DNA of 64,000 bases, taken from Campanula takesimana (taxonomy: Eukaryota > Streptophyta > Magnoliopsida > Asterales > Campanulaceae). Below the pieces are notes generated by a model that saw nothing but the letters and a program-made list of their open reading frames with translations, had not been told where the DNA came from and did not search any database. Positions 44,573-55,463 of the stretch are shown here, piece by piece; positions within the stretch are counted from its first letter, which is position 1; each line of letters begins with the position of its first letter. Made by a program: the position numbers and the translations under genes. The stretch is taken from the NCBI GenBank assembly GCA_026119855.1, contig JAOWBW010000868.1, positions 186,001 to 250,000 of the forward strand. Direction: 5' to 3'.

Positions 44573-46023
44573 TTACTTCTTCAGCTTATCCATATTGATG
44601 GGCTTCGGCAGTTGATCTCCATCTAGGTCTGTGAGTTGTACCGCTCCTCCGGAGAAGATCTTCTTGACTATGTAAGGGCCTATCCATCTTGGTCCCCACT
44701 TTCCCATAGGATTGAATGGTCCAGGACGATGTTCGCGTAGAACAAGGTCCCTTTCTCTGATGTTTCTGGATTTGACTTTCTTATTGAATGCTCGGGCCAT
44801 TCTCCGTTGATACGCTTGGATATGCTCGGCGGCTTGAAGTCGTCGTTCATCTAGCAGGGCTAGTTGTTCATAACAGCTGTCCAACCATGCGACTTCATTC
44901 ACTTGGTTTTCTAGGAGAACCCTTAGTGATGGTACTTCTAATTCGATTGGTAGCACTGTATCCATCCCATAGGCTAGGGCGTAGGGAGTTTCACTGGGGC
45001 GGTACGGATCGAAGTACAATAGCCCCAGAGTGCAAAAGGTAGCTTGTCGGGCCAGTCCCTGCCAGTCTTAGCCATTTTCCTAATGATGGTCTCTATGGTT
45101 TTGTTAGCAGCTTTGACATCTCCATTGGTTTGTGGTCGGTACGGTGATGACTGATGTCTCTCTATCCTGTACTCTGCAAGCAGTTGGTCACATTCTTTCT
45201 CAAAGTGCGTGCCACTGTCAGATATCATCTCATGAGGTACCCCATATCGGCATATGATGTTGGTCTTAATGAACTCAGCCACCTTTCTGTCGTTTAAGAC
45301 TTTGTAGGATTGAGCCTCGATCCACTTGGTGAAGTAATCAACGGCGACTAATACGAATGAATGCCCATTATGACTTGTCGGTGAAACTTTGCCAATGACA
45401 TCTATTCCCCACGTAGAAAATGGCCAAGGGGATGTCATGGGGTATAACACGAACGGTGGTGCGTGTTGCAAGTTAGCACGTATTTGGCATTTGTTGCATA
45501 TCTTAACCATATCAGTACAGACGGCTTCCATTGTGGCCCAATAGTACCCTAGTCGAATGACTTTCTTCGCTAGCATATTACCATTCATGTGGGTTCCACA
45601 GACTCCTTGATGGACTTGGTCCATGATTTCTACGGCTTCGTGCTCATCAGCACAGAGTAGACTTTGCTTGTGGTGTTTCTTGTAGAGGCGATCACCTATA
45701 ATAATGAATTGGGCGGCAAACCGTTTCAGGGCTATCTTCGCTTTAGGTGATGCATCTGATGGTAATGTTCCATCTAGGAGGAAACGCCATACATCATAAT
45801 ACCAAGGTTTATCATCCAAGGCATTTACGGAAACAGAGCCACACTCTTCTTTGCAGTCGTGCAGGTCTATGATTGAGTAATAAGCAGGAGTCGTTCGCCT
45901 TGCGACTTTGAAGGTTTTAACCTCAATCCATTCGGGAATTTCCACAAGTGATGCTAGCATGGCTAGCGAGTCTGCTAAGCGGTTCTTATCTCTAGGAAGA
46001 TAGTAGAAAGTGACCTCTTTGAA
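44573..46023 (-). pseudogene. Tat-M integrase
   Basis: The frame continues from RNase H after a TAG at 46024. The HHCC zinc finger (about 45630-45490, ending ICNKCQ) is followed by the core (GIDVIGKV, ISDSGTHF, PQTNGDVKAANKTI). The third catalytic acid, normally Glu in NGxVEAAN, is Lys. A frameshift near 45000 moves the C-terminal part, which keeps a GPY/F-type segment (GKWGPRWIGPYIV) and ends at 44573. The layout is typical of the Tat group. Confidence 0.88.
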
Positions 46024-46722
46024 CTATTTGACCAAGTCTTGGAGATGGTCATTATATTTATGGAGTGTAGGATCTTGTACCTTCCACTTCTTGAGTGACT
46101 GATAGATTAAAAGTTGTGAATCTCCGTACAATTCTAGTTCGGTCACATTTCTTTCTAAGGCTGCTTCAAGCCCTTCTATGCAAGCTTCGTACTCGGCAAT
46201 ATTGTTAGTGGCCTCAAAGTCAAGGCGGATTGCGAGTGGAGTGTAGAAATCTGAGGGATCTACTAGTAACATGCCAATACCATATCCCCGTTTATTGGAT
46301 GCGCCATCGAAAAATAATTTCCACTTATTTTCTTCTATTGCCATGATGTCCTCATCAGGGAATCGCGGGTCTTCCCCCTTCGCTTCATCACACGGAAATT
46401 CGGCTAAATGATCAGCAAAGACTCTTCCTATCACGGATTTCTGTGTGATGTAAGTGATATCATACCCCGCGAGCATAAAGTACCACTTGGCTATTCTAGA
46501 GGAGACATGCGACATCTCGAAGATGTACTTTATTGGGTCCATTCGGGCAATCAGTTGTACAGGAAAGGCTTCCATGTACGGCTTTAGTCTCTCAGCTACC
46601 CATACCAGTGTAGCACACGAATTTTCTAATGCATAATAATTCAATTCAACCCCTTGGAAGCGATGGCTGACAAAGTACACGGCATTCTCTTTCTTCAAAT
46701 CGGGTTGCTCTTGTGCTAGCAT
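46024..46722 (-). pseudogene. Tat-M RNase H region (two RNase H domains)
   Basis: Residues 1-100 are the end of the retroviral-type RNase H (ENAVYFVSHRFQG, Y-ITQ). Then FFDGASNKRGYGIG, NNIAEYEACIEGLEAALE and LELYGDSQLL form a second, archaeal-type RNase H with D, E and D residues in place. Two RNase H domains mark the Tat lineage. The start is frameshifted relative to RT (near 46725), and a TAG at 46024 separates it from integrase. Confidence 0.85.
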
Positions 46723-47520
46723 AGCCCTAGTGCAGTGTCATTGACTGTGAGGTACAAGGTCAGTGGTTTCTTTTTATGCAGTGGGACCAATACTGGCGGG
46801 TTTACCAAGTATTCCTTAACTTTTTCGAAGGCTTCTTGACATTCTTCAGTCCATTCTAGGTATGCATTCTTCTTGAGGAGCTTAAAGATGGGCTCGAACA
46901 TCATCGTGAGATGATTGATGAAACGACTAACGTATTAAAGGTGGTCCATGAATCCCTTTACTTCTTTCTGCGTCTTAGGTGGAGGCATGTCATTGATGGA
47001 TTTGATTTTAGCGGGATCCAATTCTATACCACGCTCGGTGACCATGTACCCAAGGACTTTTGCTTTCACTACCCCAAACGTGCACTTGGCCGGATTAAGT
47101 CTAATCTTGTAGTGTCTCAACCTTTCAAAGAACTTTCTAAGGCCGACGAAGTGCTGCCCATCGGAACCCTTGGAGTCTATGATTATATCATCAATGTTCC
47201 ATCTCTTTATGTATCATGTCATGGAACAGTGCAGTTATAGCTCTCTAGTACGTGGCTCCGGCATTTTTGAGTCCAAATGGCATGACCGTATAACAGAACG
47301 TCCCCCAAGGTGTGGTGAACGTTGTTTTGTGTTGGTCTTCCTCATCCATGAGGATCTGGTTATAACCGGCGAATCCGTCTACGAACGAACGGACTTCATA
47401 TTTTGCGGTATTGTCAATAAGCATATCTATGTTAGGAAGAGGAAAATCATCTTTCGGAGATGCTCTGTTGAGATCACGGAAATCAACATAGACTCGGACC
47501 TTTCCATTTGCCTTGGAAAC
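46723..47520 (-). pseudogene. Tat-M reverse transcriptase core, damaged
   Basis: A TAG lies just after the linker frame (47520). TTPWGTFCYTVMPFG-type sequence follows. The motif before the thumb reads HKEMEH then DDIII, so the catalytic YVDD has lost its first residues and the frame shifts here (about 47190). Downstream, RLNPAKCTFGV, LGYMVTERGIELDP and PPPKTQKEVKGF are readable to a TAA at about 46935, then FEPIFKLLKKN and LTLYLTVND. Non-functional. Confidence 0.82.
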
Positions 47521-48953
47521 CTATACAGTATTAGCCAACCAGGTTGGATACTCTATCACTTTGATGAACCCAACACTCAGGAGTTTTTCTATCTCTTGTT
47601 TGACTTGTACCGACCATTCGGGTTTAATTCTGCGGAGTTTCTGTTTGACTGGCTTCGAATCGGGAAGCATCGGTATCTTATGTTCAACAATCGAATTGGC
47701 TAGCCCCGGCATATCTTTGTAGGACGAAGCGAACACATCCACAAGTTCTCGGAGAAGTGATATGAGGGCTTGTCGGTCTTCCCCCTTGAAGAAACTGCCA
47801 ATCTTGGTCTCTTTTGGATCATCGTCCATCCCCAGATTAACTGTTTGCATTTCTTCGGCATCAATAGGACCATTTCCGCCACGACGAACTACTTGCTTAT
47901 TAATTTCTTTTAAGATTTTTTCGTTTTCTTGATCTATCTCGTCATATGACTCATTATTATCTAATTCATTAGAGTTATTAGTTAATTCATCATTCATGAC
48001 GCTAGCAATCTCAGGATACTCGGAAAGATCTATGTTTTCATTAAGAAAGTAGGGGAATACACATTCCGCGATGGCATCCAAGTCCTCTTGGGTGAGCTCA
48101 TCGGTAGCGGTATCTGATTCTAAGGTATGAGTTACAAATTTTCTTTCTCTATGGGGATGGGGAGTACATCCTAATTCTTTGATCAGGAAGTCTTCACTTT
48201 CTATGGGTCCCCCAGTTGTGTACCAGGTCTGGATGGGCTCGTCAAACTTCTTGATGAGCTCAGTGTAATCTTGGTTCGGAGCGTCCCCCTTGTATATGGC
48301 ATTGATCTGAGTGCCCTTTAGCTTGCAAAGGTCGAGAAATTGGCGCAGTAGGACTTCTCCCAACACAAACTCCCACTCACTGAATGCTTCGGCCTTGGTA
48401 CCCCCTAATTCTTGAGGTAGCCACGAGAATTGCATCGGTTCTGTTTCATTTGAGTACGGATCACAGTCATTGAATATCTCAAAGCCCGGTTGGCGCTTCC
48501 CCCTATGGTCGATCCATGGTTCAGGGAACATGAAGTATGGCAGATTTTCCCCCTCGCGTACAAAATACCCGTTTAGAGTCCTTCGATAGGGCGGTGCTAG
48601 TGGAACTATGTATGAGGTCCAATCCCTTTCTTCCTTAGGGATGCCCTTGAGTGGTGACACATACCCTAGACCATATTCTGGGGGGGGTATAGAACGACAT
48701 GTGGTGGTCCTTTTATCCCTTGTAAATCTTTCCCAAGCCCAAGACTGGGGAAGCACCCTTCTTTTAGCATCATGTTAAGTACTGGGCGTGTTCCGGAGAA
48801 TGGAATCGCCTTGGAATAGTCATTTTCATTGTGTACTTCTACCATCTTTACACTACTTTGCTTTTGTAAAGTACAAGAAAAACGCAAGAAACTTGAAGAA
48901 AACTGACTATTACTTAAAATCTGAAATCGATAGGAGGGCGTGCTCTCACCCAT
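47521..48953 (-). pseudogene. Tat-M protease-RT linker and RT start
   Basis: The frame from 48953 (PSLGLGKDLQG) shifts at a run of eight C (48680-48687, minus strand) to PPEYGLGYV. One more C would restore it. Then PPYRRTLNGYFVREGE, FPEPWID, an acidic region and RT entry (KPVKQKLRRIKPEW, EYPTWLANTV) to 47521. It parallels Tat-0 31232-32600 and Tat-3 62270-63605. No protease precedes it. Confidence 0.85.
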
Positions 48954-49072
48954 AATGTTTCTCGGGTGAGTAGGATCCCTTAAAGAGCGAAAAACAACTA
49001 GTTTATTTAAAGAAAAAGAAAGAAACGTCTAATCTATAAAAATAGTAAATAACTAGTCTATCTAATTTCTAA

Positions 49073-49855
49073 CTAATGGAGTGGAAAAGGAGCGTGAGGT
49101 TTGGGCCCCTCATTCTTCAGCACGAGGCCGATTCCATTACCTATTATCTGGAGAGTGCCTTGGTCGATAAGATCTTGGATCTTATCCCTCAAGTTGTTGC
49201 ATTTGTCGGTGTGGTGACCGCGGCACTGATGGTAGTAGCAATATAGGTGCAGGGCCCTTCCGGCCCCTTCATACTTGGGCTTGTATCCTTGCATCGGTGC
49301 TAGCTTTCCTTCCCTCTCAATCTCACGGAACACTCTCCCCAGTCGGATTTGACTTAAATCTGTGTAGACTCTTGGCGACTTGGGTTGTAGGCTTTGTATG
49401 ATGCTCTCATAATGGTCCCTCATGATATTGAGGTGATGGTTATATTCCTCCTCCAATTGGTTCTTTAGGTCATGATAAAGTAGGCTGATGCAGTTACCCA
49501 CCTCATCATTGATGACCTTTTCTTGGTTATCTTCCAAGTTCTGAGCCCTCTCTATGGCGGCATTGTACCATTTACTCATTTCATTGTATTCAGCTTGTAA
49601 TATCTCAAGCTTACTGCTGTCGATCATCTTCTCGATCTCAGCCCAGTCTTTTTCGCTTTGCTCGTTACGCTCTTTGACTTGGTCATGACCATAATAAGAG
49701 GCATGGTCGAGACTTCTGAAGCGAAATTCTTGTATGATATTGATTTTCGGGGCCTCTCCGTTGGGCAGGCCTTCTTTCCAACCTCCGGTGGCTTCCATCT
49801 TGAAGCGCAGACTTTGTGAGATTTCTCTGAGAGACATTTCTGTGAGGGCGGGCAT
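49073..49855 (-). CDS. Tat-M gag-like protein, 260 residues
   Basis: Start MPALTEMSLREI, open to 49073. Residues 70-160 are Glu/Lys/Gln-rich and likely coiled coil. Residues 208-240 hold CYYHQCRGHHTDKC followed by LRDKIQDLIDQG, the zinc-knuckle-like gag end of Tat elements. The usual Retrotrans_gag core seen in Tat-0 (AKQWF region) is absent, as it is in Tat-2. Either this subfamily has a different gag N-terminus, or the core and protease were lost together. A 120-base gap with possible splice-like ends separates it from the linker. It is one of the few uninterrupted frames in Tat-M. Confidence 0.7.
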   Translation of the reverse strand: MPALTEMSLREISQSLRFKMEATGGWKEGLPNGEAPKINIIQEFRFRSLDHASYYGHDQVKERNEQSEKDWAEIEKMIDSSKLEILQAEYNEMSKWYNAAIERAQNLEDNQEKVINDEVGNCISLLYHDLKNQLEEEYNHHLNIMRDHYESIIQSLQPKSPRVYTDLSQIRLGRVFREIEREGKLAPMQGYKPKYEGAGRALHLYCYYHQCRGHHTDKCNNLRDKIQDLIDQGTLQIIGNGIGLVLKNEGPKPHAPFPLH

Positions 49856-49994
49856 TGTGTCAGGAGCGTGGAGCTACTTTACTGATCGGATGGACCTAGA
49901 GTGCAGAAACTGTGTCAAATCCAGGCTGGGGTCCCAACAAGTCGGCTTTTATGATATAGGGGTGACCAACACGGTAGAATCACAGAAAAGGAGA

Positions 49995-50014
49995 GATGTC
50001 TCGTACGAGACATC
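49995..50014. promoter_or_regulatory. Perfect 20-bp palindrome
   Basis: GATGTCTCGTACGAGACATC, followed by CTGACAGTCAGA on the plus strand. A second intact copy lies at 51149-51168 in the same leader. Confidence 0.75.
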
Positions 50015-50878
50015 TAACCTGACAGTCAGATTGCAGATTTTTAATCCTATTGGTCGGACGGAATTCAATCCATTTTAAGAGGTTACTATCTAGTTCATCC
50101 TGGAACAGTGGATTCTGTCACCCTAGAATATGAGCCCCTTGTTTTTCACCTGTATTGCACTCTCCCAAACGGACAATTCGGGCAAAGGTCCCATATTCTC
50201 ATCGGAATCCACCATTCAATTAACCAAACCTAAGTGATCCTGTAGTTGTTTTTCACTTTGTTAAACAATGCATTAATGCAATCAGGCCTTGTGAATTTTT
50301 AAGGGACAACCGAAAGGGACATGTTGAACGGTGCGGTCGAAACTAAGCCAAAGTGGCATCTACAATCCCGCACAGAATAGTGAAAGTAGGAAAACACAAA
50401 CTCGGATTTCCGTAGAGGGGTTCTCCATTCTTTCAAAATCCTTTGTTCAACATTTTACCGAAGGGACATTCGTCATATTCACAAGGGAGGATTATAGATT
50501 GTAAAGATGCATTATCTTGGGCAAAGATTAAAACAACCTTAATAATTGAACCGACCGGTCTCGAGGAGTGTCTTATTAACTAGTATGTATGCATGAGGTT
50601 GATTCAAGGCTTACGGCTAAGGCTCCCTATGAACACAGTCTAGGAGAGTGTCACGGAGTGGGTACACCATCTTTGAAGAGACCGGAAAGGGCCATTCGTT
50701 AGAATGGGGGTGCTGACCGACATCCGTCCACTAATTGGGACCCGGGTTTATAGGGTATGTAGTGAAATTATTCTACATGTGTGCACGTGTGTGAGAGTCA
50801 AGATCTAGGTGACAAAGAGAAAATAAGAAGTTTTTTTTTTGAAAGCAAAACAAAAACAAGCAATGGCAGGGCCAAGTG

Positions 50879-50927
50879 GCTGCCTACGTTTCCCTTTTGT
50901 GGAGGAACTCAGGCCGTCGTAGTTCAC
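50879..50927 (-). other. Tat hairpin element (Tat-M leader copy)
   Basis: Minus strand: GAACTACG, GCCTGAGTTCC, short loop, GGGAAACGTAGGCAGCC. TTCC pairs with GGAA. Confidence 0.55.
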
Positions 50928-51279
50928 ACATAAAGGCAAACATAACCAAAGCAGAGAATAAAACATTTAGCAAGTACTCCTGCAAAACGAAGGTTAGTCT
51001 TATGATATATGTGGAGTTTCTTCGTCGTTAGGAAGGTCCTAACACTCAGAAACAGAGGGGGGAGCAGATCTGAAACCCTATGTACGTGTTTGAACCGAAC
51101 AAGACTCCTTTTTCAAACCAGAGAATCAGATCAGCCGGGCAGAACTGAGATGTCTCGTACGAGACATCGAATACCTCGTATGAGACATCCTAGTCTGGGG
51201 ACAGATTATAGTACAAAATGCAGAAATTTTAGAATAATGACGATGATTTCAACGCAAGTCTAACCCTTTTATGATGATC

Positions 51280-51299
51280 GTCCCCAGCGGAGTCGCCAC
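51280..51299 (-). other. Tat-M primer-binding site
   Basis: GTGGCGACTCCGCTGGGGAC on the minus strand, identical to the Tat-2 PBS. Confidence 0.92.
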
Positions 51300-52298
51300 T
51301 GTTCGCGCCCGGGAAATCAAAGCCCTCACTTTGACCTTTTTATGATCATGAGAGTCGCCACCATGTTGTTGAACGGAACACGGAATGTGAGATTCTTGAG
51401 TTCGGGGGTTAAGTTATGGATTGGGAAGGTCAAGGAGCACTCAATCCACCTGATCTAGGATCGGTCTTGCTTACGAAATCATCATCATCATTATTAATAT
51501 TATGCATTCACGTACCAAAAGAAAAGCAACAAATAAATAATTTCTTATATATTTGGGATGTTGGATCATATGCTTCGAGACCATCTCCATGGATTGGAGA
51601 GGCTTTAGGCTGATCCTTTAATGGAATCACACTACTTCAAAAACAAAGAAGAGGATGAGAAGGTAGAAAACAAAGAGTTTTACCTAAGCGTTCTTCGAGA
51701 ATCCTATGGATGACCTTGACTAAAGGTCTTGATGATCCAATGAACTTGACTTGAATGGTGTTAGGGAGGCTTGAATTTCGTGGGTGAGAGAGTGAGGCTG
51801 ATTATGAGGACCTCCTTGATCAGATTTGGAGTGGTTTTGGGTGAATGACCATTCTATAGGTTTTTCGGTTCAAGAACCTCTTTATTTATAGGAGTTCTTG
51901 ACCTAGGGTTTTAGCCAAGAAGGTAAGTTTGGATGGGAATCCAAGACTTGATTTCCCAAGAGCTATTTTTGGACTCTAGGATTGTCCATTATGGTTATCC
52001 TGGATTGCTTGAGTGTTTGCCAAGAAAAGGGGTTGAGATCAACAAGGAAATTTACCAAAGCCCGATTGTCAAGGGGAATGTCTCGTACGAGACATCAATG
52101 TATCGTACGAGACATCTAAGTGCTGGAATTCACTTTTTACCCTCTGCAGTAGTTTTAATATTCATTTTGGCCCCGGACTAATGGAGTCAGTCAGAAACTT
52201 AACGAAACATGTCCAACTTAACGAGTTTTGACCCAAATCAAAGGCGAGACACAGAAGTAGTGTGATCATGAATGAACAACCAAAATGGGGTGTCTACA
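51300..52298 (-). repeat. Tat-M 5' LTR
   Basis: 999 bp, matching 37434-38432. U3 palindromes at 52077-52116. The internal PBS-like GGTGGCGACTCTC is at about 51353-51365. Confidence 0.95.
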
Positions 52299-52303
52299 CA
52301 CGC

Positions 52304-52618
52304 CTAAGAAGAAGAGGCGGCTCCCCTAATATATCCAAATTTACTAAGATGCGAACGACAAGGCACTACGATAATCTTGAAGGGGTTACTCAAGAGGGTC
52401 TCATTGACATCCTCTTAAAGGAAGGTAAAATAAAACTAGAAATGGGACTACTCACAAGATGAACTATCACTACAATCGTATCCCCTCATTCAACAAGTTG
52501 CACAAAGCCACCGGCCATGACACCAACTCTTGTCACCACTTAAAGGATGTCATCCAAGATTTCATTGACAAGAAGGAAATAGAAATACCCGCTATCGTCG
52601 CCAACTCTCTCCCTTAGA
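52304..52618 (+). pseudogene. Tat-2 gag, C-terminal part
   Basis: It resumes after the duplicated CACGC with a basic KKKRR stretch, several stops, then HKATGHDTNSCHHLKDVIQD, the gag tail of Tat elements, ending NSLP and TAG at 52616-52618. No protease or RT follows, so Tat-2 is gag-only. Confidence 0.75.
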
Positions 52619-54608
52619 ATCACAAATAAGAAAGAAGCCTCAAGAAGAAAATCAAGATCAACCACTTTGGGGCTACAACTATCCTCTCCCTTTCTCCCTA
52701 GAAATAGAATAGGTTTTAATTTCCTAGTATGAACTCGAAGAGTCATTCTGTTATTCTAGTCCATCTCCCTCCTATCTAGTTTGTGTCAACTATTGAGTCT
52801 GTTTTGAATTCTAGTTATTAATAAAAGTCATTCTTATTCCTATACACTTCTCCAAGGTTGTTCTACCTTTTGAATATCTCTCAAATTCATGAAATGGATC
52901 CGCAAACAATAATTTTCATTAATCTAAAACCTTGCAATTGATAATAGAAATGTCTAAACAAGTGAGAAGGCCTAAGGGCTACACATTACTATCACCGCGC
53001 TCATGTCAAAAGTCGAAGGACCCCAATGGAAGAAAGTCAAAGGCATTATCATTACCAAACAAAAGTGGGGCTACTCAACTCAAAGCTTAGAGAGTAAAAA
53101 AAAAAACTCTCAAGCATTAACAACCCTATAAAGAAGGAGTTTCAACCACACACAATGAAGTAAAAAAGGAGGTCTCTCATCTCCTCCTGCAACGAAGATC
53201 AAATTCAAATGAAGAAAAAATGAGACTCCTAACTTGAAGACCATCTCCATCATCCGTAGATATCACTCATGAAGAAATCCGAAGAGCGCACTATTGATTA
53301 GGCCTTCTCCTCAAAACTTTTCAAGACATTTCTGGATGATTCACTTGCAAAAATGAACTGGACAAACACTTAAGACATCAAAAATAAATACTAGGGTCCA
53401 TTAAAGGTAGAACTATCTTTCTAGTACTTTGAGCCAAGTAGCGTTCTTCGTTGAGTCTAGGGGCTTCCTCTTCCTCACCCTCATATGCCTTCTTCAAATC
53501 CAAGCATCAAGGCTAGGGGTTTTTGATCCTTTCTTTCCATAGTCTATTCATTCTCGAAATGTACGAACTCGCCAAAGCAAATCCACACTAGGGGCTATCC
53601 TCTTCGCCTCTAGCTCTCATTACATAGTGTGGTATTTCCAAAGAGTCGATGCTTGGAACACACTTCCCAAAAATCCAAGTCGATTTCCAAAATGCCTAAC
53701 TCCTTCACACCCTAAATCTTGCATGTCTCGCCACAATAAGAGACAAAACTACTCTCCTCTCTGAGTCATCTCCGAGTACATACTCTATCAAAAAATATGA
53801 AAATAGATGCCCGCTAGATTGAAAACCCGAAAGGGCGGTCTAGGAAAAAAACAGGGTGCGTCACAAAAGAAAAAAAATATAGGGAGAACATTCTTCAAAT
53901 CATCTTCTTCAACTTTCCTTAAATCGATCAAGCGGGAGAGCACTCTTCTTCAAGTCAAAACAGTCTCACAAGCTTGTTCACATAGTCATCTACAACATAC
54001 AAGATTCTTGGGGCTTGACTTACACCACACATTAGATAAATTTGGGGTAATAGAACGCGTCTCTCATCACCTTCACCGGAGACTTTCGGACATGGAACTC
54101 TAGAGTTGTCAAAAAAGTACGCCTAATTTACTAAGAGCTTGCACATCAATGGTTGTCGGACCAATAGTTGTCTCCCTTGGTACAACATTACTAAAGGAAA
54201 AATCTGGACGGATCATCTTGCACAAGGCAAACGAGTCTCACACGAGACAACCATCAAAGGAACTCCATAGCACATCATCTCTACAGAAAACCTGATTAGG
54301 TCCCAACTTGTCAAACATAAGTCCCCCCATACAGACACACACAAATCAACACATACAGTTTATCACCAATAAATATCCCATCATGAATCCATGCTATTCA
54401 CACTACTTACACCAAGGTTGACCGACCGAGCATGCACATAAATTTGTCACCTCCATATGAGTCCAATTACAAACTAAAATCAAAGCTAAATTGCTTGCTA
54501 GAATATGTTCTACTTGTTGTATTAACAGGTACAAAAGCCAATCCATGCTTTAAAAAAAAATCAACAGCGATGAGATGATCCCCAAAAAATTTAAACACAT
54601 CTGCATCC
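52619..54608 (+). other. Tat-2 3' region
   Basis: Long non-coding stretch. Contains a GAAA-loop hairpin word at 53812-53851 (GATTGAAAACCCGAAAGGGC) shared with Tat-M and Tat-3, and TTGGGGCTTGA-type sequence. A degenerate palindrome is at 54230. No convincing gene. Confidence 0.55.
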
Positions 54609-55013
54609 AATACTTTCAATGTAGGACCATTGATCGAGGATAATGTCCAGTACTTTCAATCAGCTTCGGCCATTGATCGAGGATATTCAGGATATTCTAC
54701 AAACCAACATCAAATCAAGAGATTATGTATCCAGTACTTTCAATCAGCTGCGGCCATTGATCGAGGATAATGTCCAGTACTTTCAATCAGCTCCATAAAC
54801 TGATTGATCGAGGATATTCAGAAATCTACATCAAATCGTCCAGTACTTTCAATGTTGCATTGATCAAGGACATGTTCAGTACTTTCAATCAGCTGCGGCT
54901 ATTGATCGAGAACATCTAGGGATCCAGTACTTTCAATCAGCTTTGGCCATTGATCGAGGACAATATCCAGTACTTTCAAATCAGCTCCACAAACTGATTG
55001 ATCGAGGATATTC
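54609..55013 (+). repeat. Tandem array, unit 40-80 bp (about 8 copies)
   Basis: Each unit begins TCCAGTACTTTCAATCAGCT and ends CATTGATCGAGGATA, with optional inserts. It sits before the Tat-2 3' LTR. Confidence 0.9.
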
Positions 55014-55029
55014 CCCAACAACTTCAAAA

Positions 55030-55160
55030 CTGACATACAACCAACGAAGTCCTACATTAGCAACCAATCAAGTCCTACTTTGGAAAAGCAATTAAGTCCT
55101 ACATTGGCAACCAATCAAGTCCTACATTGGCGAGTAAGTAAGTCCTGACTGGGCACCGTC
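55030..55160 (+). repeat. Short tandem array, unit about 23 bp (5 copies)
   Basis: AAGTCCTACATTGGCAACCA units with small changes, directly after the larger array. Confidence 0.8.
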
Positions 55161-55327
55161 AATCGTAACACTCCATCAACAACAAAGGGTATATTTAGAA
55201 TTGGGTCAAGGACATTGATTCCTCAGTATGGGTTACTCTATAAACTCTAAACTTTACTTACTGCAGCATTTCTTTCAAAAACGATTTTCAAAATACCTCA
55301 AATGACCCTTTTTGCGTGTTTTTAGAG

Positions 55328-55374
55328 TCGAACTACGTTTGGTCTGATTTCCTTCTGAGGAATACGTAGTCAGC
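55328..55374 (+). other. Tat hairpin element (Tat-2 3' copy)
   Basis: GAACTACG, GGTCTGATTTCC, TTCT, GAGGAATACGTAGTCAGC. TTTCC and GGAA pair. Confidence 0.55.
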
Positions 55375-55450
55375 TATATAGAACGACCATACCCAAAGTT
55401 CTAAATGGTGTCTTTTCTATCGATGACGTTACTTCTTCCATAAGTATCAT

Positions 55451-55463
55451 CGCCGAGGGGCTC
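55451..55463 (+). other. Tat-2 polypurine tract
   Basis: CGCCGAGGGGCTC directly before TGTAGACACCCC. Confidence 0.8.

Larger units (their letters stand above)
49856..51279 (-). other. Tat-M 5' leader
   Basis: Non-coding. Contains the 20-bp palindrome at 49995-50014, the shared leader segment at 50098-50157, a Tat hairpin at 50879-50927 and a palindrome pair at 51149-51189. Confidence 0.65.
37434..52298 (-). mobile_element. Tat-M: 14.9-kb Tat element with antisense genes
   Basis: TSD CACGC (37429-37433 and 52299-52303). Both LTRs are 999 bp. On the minus strand the order is LTR, PBS, leader, gag-like ORF, linker, RT, two RNase H domains, integrase, then a long 3' region containing two genes in the opposite direction, a tandem array, PPT, LTR. 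No aspartic protease is found. It lies inside Tat-2 gag. All minus-strand pol parts have stops or frameshifts. Confidence 0.95.

Noticed and set aside
48954..49072. A true intron between Tat-M gag and linker, as described for Ogre elements
   Set aside because: Splice-like words are present, but the boundaries are not convincing and there is no protease upstream to be joined.
54609..55160. Possible CRISPR-like array
   Set aside because: Unit lengths vary, spacers are not unique, there are no cas genes, and the host is a plant. It is a retrotransposon tandem repeat.
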